Below are positions 1-11,800 of a stretch of DNA of 64,000 nt, in pieces. The DNA lies in the NCBI RefSeq assembly GCF_026212465.1, contig NC_080050.1, positions 29,360,070 to 29,424,069 of the forward strand, written 5' to 3'. Position 1 is the first letter of the stretch; each line of letters starts with the position of its first letter. Both the position numbers and the translations under genes were made by a program. The stretch is from Amaranthus tricolor (taxonomy: Eukaryota > Streptophyta > Magnoliopsida > Caryophyllales > Amaranthaceae). Under the pieces are notes generated by a model that saw only the letters and a list, made by a program, of their open reading frames with translations, did no database searches and was not told the DNA's origin.

Positions 1-1400
1 TTCATTGCCCATTTGGTACGGTATGGTGTGGTGTGGAACGCAAAGTACTAATCGTTTGAGACCCGCGGACCCATCATTGAGCACATATTATATATCTAGC
101 TAAACATAATGGCAATATCTAGGTGAGCTTCCGCATGGAAGCTCTATCCATGTAGGTCATGATTAAGTTTTTTTTTTCCTGGAGTTCTATAATCGAAGTT
201 TTTCATTGATCGTATCATCTTGATGAGACTCGGGCCATAGTGACAATGTAAACACAAATTAACGTGAGAGATTTGTACTTCACTTGCCACCTGATCTAAT
301 ACTATATCATACAACTTAATATTAGTAAATTGAAATTAACGTGAGAGATTTGTACTTCACTTGCCACCCTATCTAATACCATATCATGCAACTTAATATT
401 AGTGAATCGATATCTTTTCTTGTTTCTTTTCTCCAATTTTATCCTATATTATGTCCACTTATCCATCTTAGTATTCATCTTACCCATGGAATAAAAACTC
501 GACCCGTTATGTAACTTGTTTGAGAGTTGTCACGACGTTCAGTCTCGTCATATAAGATATAACGGTGCATGAATTTTCATGGTCAAAACTTCGCGTTGAT
601 CGTTAGTTCGTTAGGTAACGTGTAACGATCAATATGTCAACTGTTGTAATGTTTGTTGGAAAGAGATTATAGAATAATATCTTCCAATATCTCCCTTTAT
701 TGTATATAGAAGTTCTTAATAAGTTATAACATCTCCCCTTGATATTTTCACTAATATCCCATGAACTTTAATTATTGACGATCATTTTAACTATAGTTAC
801 TCGTAATTTTGATCATTAAACAATATAATTAAGTAATAAAGTTAATTAACTATCCACTAAAAGTACCTCAAATAGTGCACTTATAATATATTTTTTGGTA
901 ATATAGTGCAATCATAATAGTTATGAGCGTATTAAACAAACTTCAAAATTCCCCTTATGTGTAATTTTTTTTCAAAAATTCACACCACGTCAACCACAAT
1001 TCACGCATACTCCGTTATAGTCGTTTCCGCAAACACATCTGCTATCGCGTTGTTTTTCCATTATCTCACTTACCCTCATCTTTCTATAACGATGTCTTTT
1101 GAAAAGCCCATATTTTTACTCATAGTAGTGTTGACCTTTTGACAATCCCGTAGAAATTCCTCTTTAAGCTTAGTGGCACACATCAGTCACATAATATTTT
1201 AGTTGTACCTTTCCATTTTAGGCATCCACTTTGTATCCTATGCTTCACATCTTATTCGGTATCTCCATTCTTGTGAACTTATAATTGAAATCACTTGAAA
1301 CAGTCACTCGGTTAAGATCATTTGTGCCAAAATGACATTTCATATACTCCATCTTTATACAAGTTTAGTAATTTGGTTTCGGTGCATCTTATTTTGACAG
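1..1400. other. AT-rich non-coding stretch upstream of HAK exon
   Basis: No conserved coding segment is visible on either strand. The last ~70 bases before 1401 are pyrimidine-rich and end in TTTTGACAG, a good splice acceptor, so at least the right part is probably the last intron of the potassium transporter gene. The region also contains a 77-bp tandem duplication (256-409). Confidence 0.6.
256..409. repeat. Tandem duplication, 77-bp unit x2
   Basis: Two adjacent copies begin AAATTAACGTGAGAGATTTG at 256 and 333 and run to about TTAATATTAGT. They differ at only a few positions (for example CCTGATC versus CCCTATC), so the duplication is fairly young. No function can be read from it. Confidence 0.85.
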
Positions 1401-2449
1401 GTACAGCAGTTGTGATCGTCATGTTAGCCACCACATTCCTAATGATTTTAATCATGCTGTTGGTTTGGCGGTGGCATTGGATACTCGTCCTAATCTTCAC
1501 TGCTTTGTCTTTACTTGTGGAGCTAACGTACTTCTCGGCCGTACTCTTTAAAGTTGATCAAGGTGGATGGGTCCCACTTGTGATCGCAGCGGCCTTTCTC
1601 GTAGTCATGGTGGTTTGGCACTATGGAACCGTGAAACGCTATGAATTTGAAATGCATAGTAAAGTTTCGATGGCATGGATTCTCGGCCTCGGCCCAAGCT
1701 TAGGGCTCGTAAGGGTGCCAGGAATAGGTCTTGTGTACACCGAGCTAGCTGGTGGTGTCCCAAGCATTTTTTCTCATTTCATCACAAACTTGCCTGCCAT
1801 TCATTCAGTGGTCGTTTTTGTGTGCGTAAAATACCTTCCGGTATATACCGTCCCAGAAGACGAGCGCTTTCTTGTAAAACGAATAGGACCCAAGAACTTC
1901 CATATGTTCCGTTGTGTTGCGAGGTACGGTTACAAAGACCTCCATAAGAAAGACGATGATTTCGAGAAGAAGCTATTTCATAACCTCTTCATTTTCGTTC
2001 GACTCGAGTCTATGATGGAAGGTTGTACTGATTCTGAAGAATACAGTCTCTACGGTCAACAAACTGTCGAATCAAGAGAGTGCTTGTTGGATAACGGAAA
2101 TGAAAACACTATGTCCGAGTTCGAACACGCAATTGAGTCGACAGAGGATTCGATCGTGCCCGCCAATTCTCCCTTACGATACTTGAATTTTAAGCCAAGG
2201 TCGTCGGGTCAGACAAGCAGTCAGAACGAAATCGATGAATTAGAGTTCTTGAATAGTTGTAGAGATGCAGGGGTGGTGCATATTATGGGCAATACTGTAA
2301 TCAAAGCCAGAAAAGATTCAAGCGTGTATAAAAAGATTGCAGTTGATTATATATATGCATTTCTTAGGAAGATTTGTAGAGAACATAGTGTCATCTTTAA
2401 TGTCCCTCATGAGAGCCTATTAAATGTAGGACAGGTATTTTATGTATAA
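1401..2449 (+). CDS. HAK5-like potassium transporter, last exon (3'-terminal part only)
   Basis: This exon encodes about 349 C-terminal residues of a KUP/HAK/KT transporter, a plasma-membrane K+ uptake protein (H+-coupled in the family). It starts after the acceptor TTTTGACAG at 1400 with two bases of a split codon. Three hydrophobic segments come first (around 1410-1475, 1485-1555, 1565-1620), followed by the conserved [18 protein letters not shown] and [12 protein letters not shown] blocks, the [20 protein letters not shown] block of the cytosolic tail, and the family C-terminus ending NVGQVFYV. The wording of these blocks resembles group I HAK5 (high-affinity uptake). The selectivity-filter half of the protein would lie in upstream exons, which are not found in bases 1-1400. 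Either a long intron runs past the window edge or this is a detached exon. The exon itself is open and undamaged. Confidence 0.88.
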
Positions 2450-3082
2450 CCCAACATTATTTTATATTTTTTATCATTAATAAAATAATAAGGAAAATAA
2501 GATTTTTAATAAACTTGTGCACTTTGGGTTCATATGTGTTCATAGTCATAGTTTTTATAAGCGGGAAGCAGGATAAACTGGGTACTTTAGTTTGAAGCTA
2601 TTAATGGGAGATTTCTTGTATGAAAGCTCAACCGTTCTTCACCCTCGCAATAATAGGGGTGTCATATGGAGCTTCACCTTAGTAAAAAAAAGAAAGAGCC
2701 GAAGCATGAAAAAGCACATGCTTTGCACTAGCCACTATGACTCCAAACGACTCAGATCATATCTTTGCGAAGCATTCTGCAGGTGTGAAATGCAACATCA
2801 TTCATAAAATGCCATTTACATCTTACAGCAAAAAAATTCCTGTCATTGTACGAGAGTAACATAAATTAACAAAATACGTATAAAAATACAAATCCAAAAC
2901 AGTCGAACAAGAGAAAGCTGCACTATGCTGAAAATAAACATTCAGCTATGAATATGCTGAAAATGAAAATTTCTGACCCAGAGTCGTGACTTGTGAGCAT
3001 AGAGTGAATGCATACGTATATTGTCACGTGTCAAAAAAATATAGAGCAATCGCCTTAGATGCAAATATGCAACTTTGTGTGC
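2450..3082. other. Convergent 3' spacer between HAK exon and HGPT
   Basis: The two genes converge here, so this should hold both 3' UTRs. AATAAA-like sequences occur on the + side (ATTAATAAAATAATAAGG near 2476). No further coding potential was recognised. Confidence 0.5.
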
Positions 3083-5735
3083 TCAGTTCTTCGGATGTTC
3101 CTCCTTGATTCCATTGTAGCATCTGGGCTTCAAAATGCCCACATAGGGCAGGTTTCTGTAGAGCTCAGCAACATCCATTCCGTAGCCCACAACAAAGTGA
3201 TCTGGACACTGCTAAAACTAGGACTGTTAGACATAACAACCAATACATTCTAAGCAGGTAAAAATTTAACTACTAATCATATAATGACCAATCAAAAATA
3301 ATTTACTACATGAATAAATATAAAGTTCATCAAATTCAAAGAATTGGTGCAGCATCATGTCAACACTTAGCAATTAACATATCCAAGCATCTCGAAAACC
3401 TATACTGGTTTTCACCATGAATAACAAAGGCAAGCATCAAAATAAATGATCATTCAAGTCTACAGATTTGATTTTCATGCTTACAGTGCATTGGACTGAA
3501 TCAGCAAACTTTCTCAGAGCTTATATGGCCGATTCAAACTATTAAAACTAAGTTCAATAAAAACCCAAAATAAACAATGACCTTAACTTACTTCCACCAA
3601 ACAAGAGACTAGTATCTTTACATCAAAAAATGAAGCACAACTTTAAGCATTTGAAGTTCACAAAGGAAAATGATAATCAGCACGCTATTTTGTTATATGT
3701 TATTGTTTAAAAATCTTCATAGAACAAAGCACAATAAAATTCCGAAACACTACAATCAGGCAAAAGACAGAACTATAATTTCAAGATGTTAGCTTTGAAT
3801 TACGATCATGCTTGAATTGTGGTAACTTAAACTAGACAGAAGGTGATTAACATTTTAAGAGAGGGGATGAAGTAGAGGTGGAATGAGTAGGAGGAAGCAA
3901 TGTATGATTTTTCACCCATTTTAGAAGTGATATTTACCCAAAAGAGGGCAAGTGTTTTATCAAAAAAAAAAAAAAAAAAAAACCCAACTTAGTAAAAATA
4001 ACTCCCCCATTTCTCATTCCTCTTCATGGCACCGCCAATTAGGGTCGTCCCTAAGTTTTTTTAGGCCCTAGGCGAAATGTTAAAATGGGGCCCTTTTACC
4101 GACTATTGAAAACCATTAAAAATAACCCACTTGGCACTTATACTACGGAAGTACAAATTTCACAAGTAACATCATCATTGCCACTTAATTAAGCATGATA
4201 AGTCATGCCATATGCAAAGGACAATCGCATAAAAGCAGCAAACTTTAGAGATGGACATGATCAACAACAAATCATATAGTCTTATCAAGTCATATTTCTA
4301 ATTTGTAATCAAATGTCATATCGTTTTAATAGTAATTCAAAGAAAGTCAGCGAAATATAAAAAAGACACATAATGAATGAAGGGAGAGACGTACGTGCTA
4401 GTAGAAACATACGTACACAAGAATAAAATCAGCGAAATATAAAAAATACACGGAATAAAAGAAAATCAAAACATAGTCATATTTCTGATTTTAGGCCCCC
4501 TCACATCCTTTTTTTGCTTTCTCAAATAGGGACCAGGGCGTTGTCAAAACTACCCTCAATGCCGGGCCTGCCGCCACACATTTTAAGTCTTTAGCATAAA
4601 AATATTTTAATTTTATATATCTGTATTTTTTTCATAATGTCTCTTATTTGGACGAGGCCAAATATGTTTAGTTCATTCATCTCGAAGTATAATAGATTAT
4701 ATTAAAATGAGTCATTTAAATCATATTGATGTGCAATATCTATTTATGTGAACCTGTGTATGATATTTGTTACAAAAATCAATCAAAAACAACCTCTTTA
4801 TTATGTTTGTTCCTTTAAACCAGCGCCTAGGTGGATCCACTACATGGCTGATAAAACTGGGTTAATTAAAAGTTGTCTTGTAGGTTTAGTGTACCAAATT
4901 AATTGAAGTTGGACCATGCCATAGGAAATAGTAAAACAACATAATTCATCAACCGCAATTTTCCAATAAAGTCAGGAAAAAGAAAATAAGGCAAAGTTAT
5001 TTTTCACCTCAAATCCTCGATAGAACTTTCCTTTCCCCACAAGCTCAAACGAAACCTTCCGCCTTGACGGCTTATCAAGGAAGGTGCACACTGATACAGA
5101 AGATGCTCCCTTTAACTTCAAATGCTCAATGAGCTTTGATAAGGTGTTTCCTGTATCCACAATATCCTCAACCTAATTCCAATTAAAGAATGCAGAACAA
5201 ATCACAATCAGTAATACTTATTAAAATCAGTTCTAAAACTAGTTTCATATTAAAATTCTAGTTCACTATTAGACTAACAAAATATATTATTCATAAAATT
5301 TAAAAACCAAAAATCAATGGTGGAACCCTAAAGAATTGTTGAATTTTGTTTGTCTTAGTATCAAGTTGACGAAATAAAATCTTGACGAAACACAAAATTC
5401 AATTGAAAGAAAAGTTAAAAAAGAATTACCAAAACAACGTGTTTATCGGAAACGTCGAGCTTTAAGTCGGAGGAGATAGAAGGGGAGCCATTAGAGACAG
5501 TACCGACACTATATGAGCTAACACGAATTAAATCAATAGAAAAAGGGAAATTTAAATGTCGGACTAAATCTGCTAAAAATACGAAAGCGCCGGTAGCAAC
5601 TCCAACAAACACCGGTAAAGAAAGCGGCGAGAGAAATGCGTCGGAAAAGTCATGATTGAGTTCGGCGGCGAGTTCGGTAACTCGGTTGGATATTTGGTCA
5701 GAACTCCATAGCACTCTCTCTATGTCATCCTCCAT
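3083..5735 (-). CDS. HGPT: Hypoxanthine-guanine phosphoribosyltransferase
   Basis: Three exons read on the minus strand: 5735-5430, 5172-5008 and 3208-3083, all with GT/AG borders and phase-0 joins, giving 198 residues against roughly 188 in the Arabidopsis protein as remembered. The enzyme salvages hypoxanthine and guanine to IMP and GMP using PRPP in the cytosol. The diagnostic PRPP-binding loop [14 protein letters not shown] spans the exon 1/2 junction (about residues 100-113), followed by [11 protein letters not shown] and, in the last exon, [19 protein letters not shown], the base-binding region. The ATG at 5735 was chosen because it opens the family N-terminus ([11 protein letters not shown]); an in-frame ATG at 5816 would add 27 unconserved residues. 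Intron 2 is 1.8 kb and contains an hAT-like remnant. The gene is divergent from the MRNIP homologue and nothing in it looks broken. Confidence 0.92.
4033..4580. mobile_element. hAT-like non-autonomous remnant in HGPT intron 2
   Basis: The left side reads GGGTCGTCCCTAAG followed by TTTAGGCCCTAGGCGAAATG, and the right side, reverse-complemented, reads GGCCCGGCATTGAGGG with a later CAACGCCCTGGTCCC. These GC-rich ends, enclosing AT-rich filler, resemble the termini of plant hAT elements that carry zinc-finger MYM-type transposases. No transposase coding sequence is present. The exact ends and any target duplication were not resolved. Confidence 0.4.
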
Positions 5736-7272
5736 TCGGAGCCAACCTCTACGTGCTTTTTTTGTGGTATGGAGGAAGGAAAAGAGTCTTAGAGAAAACG
5801 CAATAGACAAGGGCAATTACAACTAATGCATTATACTTCACTAAATACCCTTGCACAAATTCTAAAAATAGATCATTTTTATTGGATTGATCATGTAAAT
5901 TTAATGTGATAAATTAATTTATTATAATTTTTAAGTAATTAGTTAAAAAAATAATTATATAGATCCGTCTTATAGTAAAATGGGCATATAAAAACGAGTT
6001 ATAAACAAAATAAATAATCCAATAACAATCATTTTTAATTAGTAAGGATTAGTTTTAATAAACAAAAATAAGTTATAATCAGTAACATAAAAATCAGTTT
6101 AATCAATACAGTTTAATTTATAACTTAAAAAAGTTTTCAATCAATTTTTATCAGTAATATCAATTATAATCTTAAAAAGTTAAATTAAATCAACAAAAAT
6201 CAACTAAATTAGTAAAAAGCAAGATGAATTAAGCATAACCTAATTAAAATATATACTTTGATACTTAAAACACTCACTTTATAATTATTTAATATTTAAA
6301 TTTAACCCATAACTTTAGATTTGTCTCACCACGAATGATATCATACAAGAGTTAGAATCATAAAATCCAAAATATAATCAAAAGGCCCAAAGACTAATTA
6401 ACGTTAGCAACTAACAACTGCTCCTTTCAATAAGATATTCACATAAGGAATATTCAATAGAAATTAAGAAAAATAGATTTTCTAGATAGTAGATTTATTA
6501 TTTTATTGATAATAAATTTGATAAGGAAAAATGGAGACCATAAGCACTAAAAAAATTGATGGAAAAAATATTGGAATCATAATTATTAAAAAATGATTCA
6601 ACAAAGTTAATTGAAAACATACGAAGACTGTAAGCAATAAAAAACTGTAAAAAAATAGGTATTGGAAAATATATGAAGACCGTTATCATTATTTCCAAAA
6701 TTTGTTAATATACTCCTGAATAAAAAATTCTTTAACGAAAAAATAAATAATATAATAAAAAACTGACAAATGCGAACACACAAAAACTTGTATGAAGCCG
6801 TCTCACGCGTGTGACCAAACAAATTTTATACTTGCCGAATTCAAGCCTTAAAACACTTATTTCAAGACTTAAAAAGCCAAATCTAACACTTAATAACCAT
6901 ACACCAAACCCCAATCTTTCTTCTCAGAAGACTTAATTTAATTTTTTAGCTATGGACTTCAATCTCTAAAACACACATTTCATCACTTAAAATGCCAATT
7001 CTAACGTTAAAACCCCTTCTCCAACGTTTAATTTAATAATTTATTAATCTACTTCAACTGTAAAATATTTATTTCAAAACTTATAATGTGTATTTCAATG
7101 GTTGATATATGCGACCGTCTCGCAAGAGATTTGCTAGGCGAACAACTTAAAAAAATTGAGAATAGTTAATAATCTCCAAACACAAATAAAAATGGCGCCA
7201 GAATAATTCACAATTTTCAATTTCAGAAACCCTTCCAATTTCGGAAAATCGCTACTGCGAACTGCAACTACA
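5736..7272. other. Divergent intergenic region HGPT / MRNIP homologue
   Basis: This is the shared upstream region of two divergent genes. Bases 5830-6780 are very AT-rich with no gene. Two copies of a CCGTCTC motif (about 6790 and 7112) bracket a stretch with several imperfect repeats of the kind CTTAAAACACTTATTTCA; the motif recurs elsewhere in the window and is probably part of a MITE family. No confident TATA box was assigned. Confidence 0.4.
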
Positions 7273-8592
7273 ATGTCGAAATCCACGCTCTTCATCGCCG
7301 TCCAATGCTGCGAGTGCTCCACCATGCAGGCATCTTACTCTCTCTCTCTCTCTCCTTGTCTCTCAATCTTTCAATCCTCAATCTTCTTCCATCTTTATCA
7401 ATTGAAATTTTTGCGATAATTGAGATTTCTGTAAGCAGGTGAAGCAGCAGAAAAAGAGCAGCAGTAAATGGAATTGTGTAATCTGCAATCAAAAGCAATC
7501 TGTTACCAAGATCTACGCTCAAAGTTATCAAGCTAAGGATATCCGAAAAGTCGTTCAATCCTTTAACATGTCTCGCAAATTTCATGATGAAATGCAGCAA
7601 CCGGAACAGGAACAATCTCCTAATGGTGGTGATTCGGAGATTGAGGAGATTACGGTCAAACGACGTACTGATTGGAGCGAGTTTATGGAAGATGATAATA
7701 TTTCAGAACCTCATTATTTGAAATCAAAATTAGGTTGGCTAATTTTTAATTGATTTAATAATTTATTTTAAAATTTCTATCTAATTTAGATTTCAATTTT
7801 AGTTAACAATGCAGAGAATAATATGGATGCCGAGCCAAGAGGTTTGAATTTAAAATTTTTAATATTCATCTAAATTTTCTCTACAATATTTGTTTGAAAT
7901 TTAGTTAACAATACAGAGAAAAATATAGTACCGGAGCCAAGAGTTGTCACTGAGCTTCCTGAGGATTTAATGTTTAAGAAACCGAAATTGAAGGGTAAAT
8001 TTGGTGGTGGTTCCTTTGGCATTGATAAAAATCATTGTTACAAGCCAATTGTTTCAAAAAGAGGTAACCGAAATTGACAAATGATCAATTGCTTGTGTAT
8101 TATATATTTCTATAATTTCAATTTTTGAGATATTTACACACTGCTAAAGTAATTTCAGCGATTCTTCTGATTTGAGCAGGAATTTCAACAAAAATCATCA
8201 TGAAAACTCAGCAAAGCACTTCGAATCCAAGATCTGGATCAGTATGTGATGAATGCATGGTGGATGACAATGATCTTATCAGAGGTAACAGGGAACAGTG
8301 TGAGCAACAGCAACGAGACACGGGTTCAATAATGAGGATCAAAGGTGCAGCTAGACATTTAGAGCAGTGGCGGCAGCAGCAGCTACAGCACACGAATATG
8401 TGCAAGGAAGTGAAGCAACCAGGTGCCTCCAAATGGAGTAAGTACATGACAGAACATGAAGATGTTGATAATATTGACAAAGGGTTGAGACCTGCTTTTG
8501 CTGATGATTTCAGATTGATGCGTGGTTATAAACTTGAAAAGGAAGGTATTGATCAACCTGTTGAGGAAGATATCCACCCAGATTTCTTGTAG
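7273..8592 (+). CDS. MRN complex-interacting protein (MRNIP) homologue
   Basis: Five exons (7273-7329, 7439-7733, 7803-7841, 7905-8063, 8180-8592) join in frame to 320 residues. The N-terminus matches the MRNIP/C5orf45 family: a small zinc-ribbon made by a CxxC at residues 12-15 (CCEC) and a second CxxC at 32-35 (WNCVICNQKQS), then a conserved helix (AQSYQAKDIRKVVQSFNMSRK) and a low-complexity acidic/Gln-rich tail. In animals MRNIP binds the MRE11-RAD50-NBS1 complex in double-strand-break repair; the plant function is inferred only. Intron 1 appears to use a GC donor (CAG|GCATCT), because splicing there restores the conserved STMQVKQ junction. Exon 3 is a 39-nt microexon that is nearly repeated as the start of exon 4. 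A W-S-E-F/Y motif occurs twice (RTDWSEFMEDD, ASKWSKYMTE). Confidence 0.85.
7803..7943 (+). repeat. Duplicated microexon (13 codons) with its intron edge
   Basis: Exon 3 (7803-7841) and the first 39 nt of exon 4 (7905-7943) both start TTAACAATxCAGAGAA and end GAGCCAAGAG. They encode VNNAENNMDAEPR and VNNTEKNIVPEPR. Both are preceded by an acceptor of the form AATTTTAG or AAATTTAG and the flanking intron sequence is also similar, which points to a local tandem duplication of exon plus intron. Confidence 0.85.
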
Positions 8593-8872
8593 TTCCTAAG
8601 TGCAAAATCGATATATCGGTGAAAATTTCTTCCCATTTTCAGAGATTTTGATAACTTGCTATACTCTGATTCATACTTTGGTTATTAGTTTCAATAAAGG
8701 GCCTTTGAATTGCATTTGAAAATTGAAAGTCAATTGGTTCTAAATATGATATTTCTAGTACTCTAAAATCAGATCATCAATTATATGAGATACAGAAAAA
8801 ATCAGCATTTTAGGACAAGTAATTTGACTGTGCATCTAACAGTATTATTTGACACTGCATCATGAATAAGCT
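8593..8872. other. Convergent 3' spacer between MRNIP homologue and PABP
   Basis: Short AT-rich spacer holding the two 3' UTRs. An AATAAA signal for the + gene lies at about 8693 (TTCAATAAAGGG). No other feature was seen. Confidence 0.5.
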
Positions 8873-11800
8873 TTACTGTTCCGTATGCGAGAGCGAGCTA
8901 CTCTGATCACAAACTTCAGGATTTAAGGTAGCTGAACGAAGAACTTTCAGGGCCTCGTCAACTTTCATTTTGAGAGAATCTGGAAACTCAATCAGATGTA
9001 GTACTTCTGTTTGATCCATCTCAAGCAGCATGCCAGTGATTTTTCTTGCATTTTCAGGCGCAATTTGCTCCACCAGTGGATATAGTTGTTCTCCGAGCAT
9101 CTGTTAGTGTCTTAATGTTATTGTGATTTATGAGCAATAATACAATATAAAAGAATCACTGAAGGGGAAAACAGAAAAAGTTCAAGGTAAGGCTATATTT
9201 GCAAAATTGAGTGAGCAGAAACAGATTCTAATCAATGGTGTCACAATCCACTCTGAAAGAGTTGGGTAAGTTTTTCATTATGGCCGTGAACACAATAAAA
9301 TGTGTGTTTGAGTATGTTCTATAAAGTTGTTTCTACCGAGTGTGTTTGTAAAATGACTTTTTTGTTGGTTTTTGATTTGTCTTTTAGAGTCGGTCAAATA
9401 GTAAAAAGTGTTAAGTAAATGGTTTTGAGTCAAAATCAACTAACTAGTTTTTACCAAACATCTTCGCAAGAGCCAGCTGAAACGGCTAACAAATAAGTCA
9501 ATTCTCGATAATTCCTGCTAGTCAAACTAGCCAACTATTTCCCGATGAGTCCCAATATATTATTCCAAGTAAATATCATAACTTATAACATGTGTGGCTA
9601 GAAACTATACCATGCATTGGCTGTTAGGAGATGCAACAGGCTGGGCGGAAGCAAGTGCAGACACAGACTGTGGACCAGATCTTGCAACATCAACAGCAGT
9701 CGAGGGCATTGGCATCATTAGTCTCACCTGCTCTTGATGAAGCACAGATGGATCATAACAATTTCTTGCGTTAGACATAAATTGCGAATTCTGCGCACCA
9801 CTGTGCTGCTGCTGGAGCTGACCATTACTGCTTCTCCTATCACGTAAATGCAACCCAAGTTGTCCTTGCCTTTGAAAGGAAAAAGGCATCATAAAGTTTG
9901 GGGTAACTCCTGGACGAATCCTTGATATAATCGAATGTTGTTGGTCTCCATACCTTGCATAATGAGGGGGAAGCATACCTGGAGCACCTTGGCCAAAAAA
10001 TAGCCGTTGAGGAGCAGCCGTATGTTCTCCAGGATATAAACCATGCATCCCAATAGGTAATTGTGTCACCCCTCCCTGTAGTCGAGCTTGAGAAAAGTGA
10101 GCCTGCATATAGATCAGTTCAAGTAGGCCTTGCTTGAGCAAAGGTCAAGACAATCAAACTAAAAGTAACTGCTAAATCAACAACAATCCTAGCCATTATA
10201 ATGTAAATAGATGGCAAGCCTAAAAATTTACCTATAGGAATCATCAAAATTGACTATGATAATTACACGTAAAAAATTCAGTGTGAGTTCCTTTCATCTT
10301 GGGACCTAGGCACCTTCAAGCCCTTACATAGGTCTCCCACTTATTGTGTACGTAATCTATGATAAATTTGGGCTTGTACTTAACCAACATAAGAGAAGAG
10401 GTGACTGCACACAAACCCAATGAGGTTTCATCCTAAAACTAATTAGTATTTAGAGAATTAACTCATAAAGTATATATGTTAGCAAGGTGACCGCACACAA
10501 ACCCAATGAGGTTTCATCTGATGTGGGATCACATGTAGGTGTTTTTTCAACAAGCTAAAGCAAGGTTTTGATTCGAATAATTTGAAGTATATACTTATAT
10601 TATATTCTAATGATGTGTGCATTAGCAAGACATTCATTAACATTGTTCGGTAAACCCCATTTACCTGCAATTTTACTTTCCGTTCTTCTTTGCGTTGGGC
10701 AATAGCAACATATATAGGCTTGTTTGCAATCATTTTACCATTCATTTCACTTAACTGCAATGAGATAAAATCTATTAAACCATCCAACTTTTGCCATTAA
10801 ATAAAGTTTATTGGAAAGGTTAAAATAATTTACTGCTCGATTTGCTTCTTCTGGAGTTGAAAAAGCTACAAAACCATAACCCTTGCTAACTCCTTGAGGA
10901 TTAACCATGACCTACGAAACAATGCATGTTATGTTACTTAAATGTAATGTCATTGAATCAACTCAATCAAAAACTTAAGCTAATAATTGAAGTTTAAAGA
11001 TATGTTATATACTTTATTAGACTCTTTCGTATAAAAGCTTTTTGGTCTAGAAGTATGGATACAATACTAGTTTTCGCATACACGACTTTTATATTCCACT
11101 TGAAAGTCAGAGGTGTATAATATTCTAATACGTGACCTTTTGTCATATTGACTTTTGATACTATATCAATAAATTAATTTAGCCAAAAGATTAAGTTTAT
11201 GGTTGAAACTCTAAGATATGTTATATATACTTTAATATCCAGTCATAAAACTTTAACCATCAATTTAAGTTGTTTAAGTTGATTCTTTCATATGTAACAA
11301 TCCATGTATACCGTTAACTTAAAAATACCTTGCAAGATGTTATAGTTCCAAACTCAGAAAACAATTCTTCCAAATTTTCTTCATTTATGCTATCGTCAAG
11401 ATTTTTCAAATATAGATTAGCCGCTTGTAACTTTTCATAATGACTAAGCCTTTTTTGTTCGAACTTAGCCTTCAACTCTGCTTCTCTTTCCGCTTTCTTT
11501 TGAGCCCTCCCTACGTACAAAACCTTGTCATCATGAATAGTTCCATTTAATTTTTCAATAGCTTTCGCTGCATTTTTATCACTTTCAAAGTTAACGAAAC
11601 CAAAGCATTTCGACTTCTCATTTGTATCCTTCATCACAACAGCACTAGTAATAGAACCATAAGAACCAAATATACGTTTGATATCTTCATCAGTAAACAA
11701 TTCAGGTAGATTTTTCACATACACATTAGTAAATTTAGACGATCCATTAACTCCATATCTTTCTTCACGTCGAATGAAACGTCCAACAAAAATTTCCTTG

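Noticed and set aside
957..1142. ORF upstream of the HAK exon considered as an earlier HAK exon
   Set aside because: Its residues do not match any part of the HAK family and it lacks suitable splice borders.
1675..1947. 90-codon plus-strand ORF inside the HAK exon
   Set aside because: Overlaps the conserved HAK frame and has arginine-rich composition typical of an out-of-frame reading.
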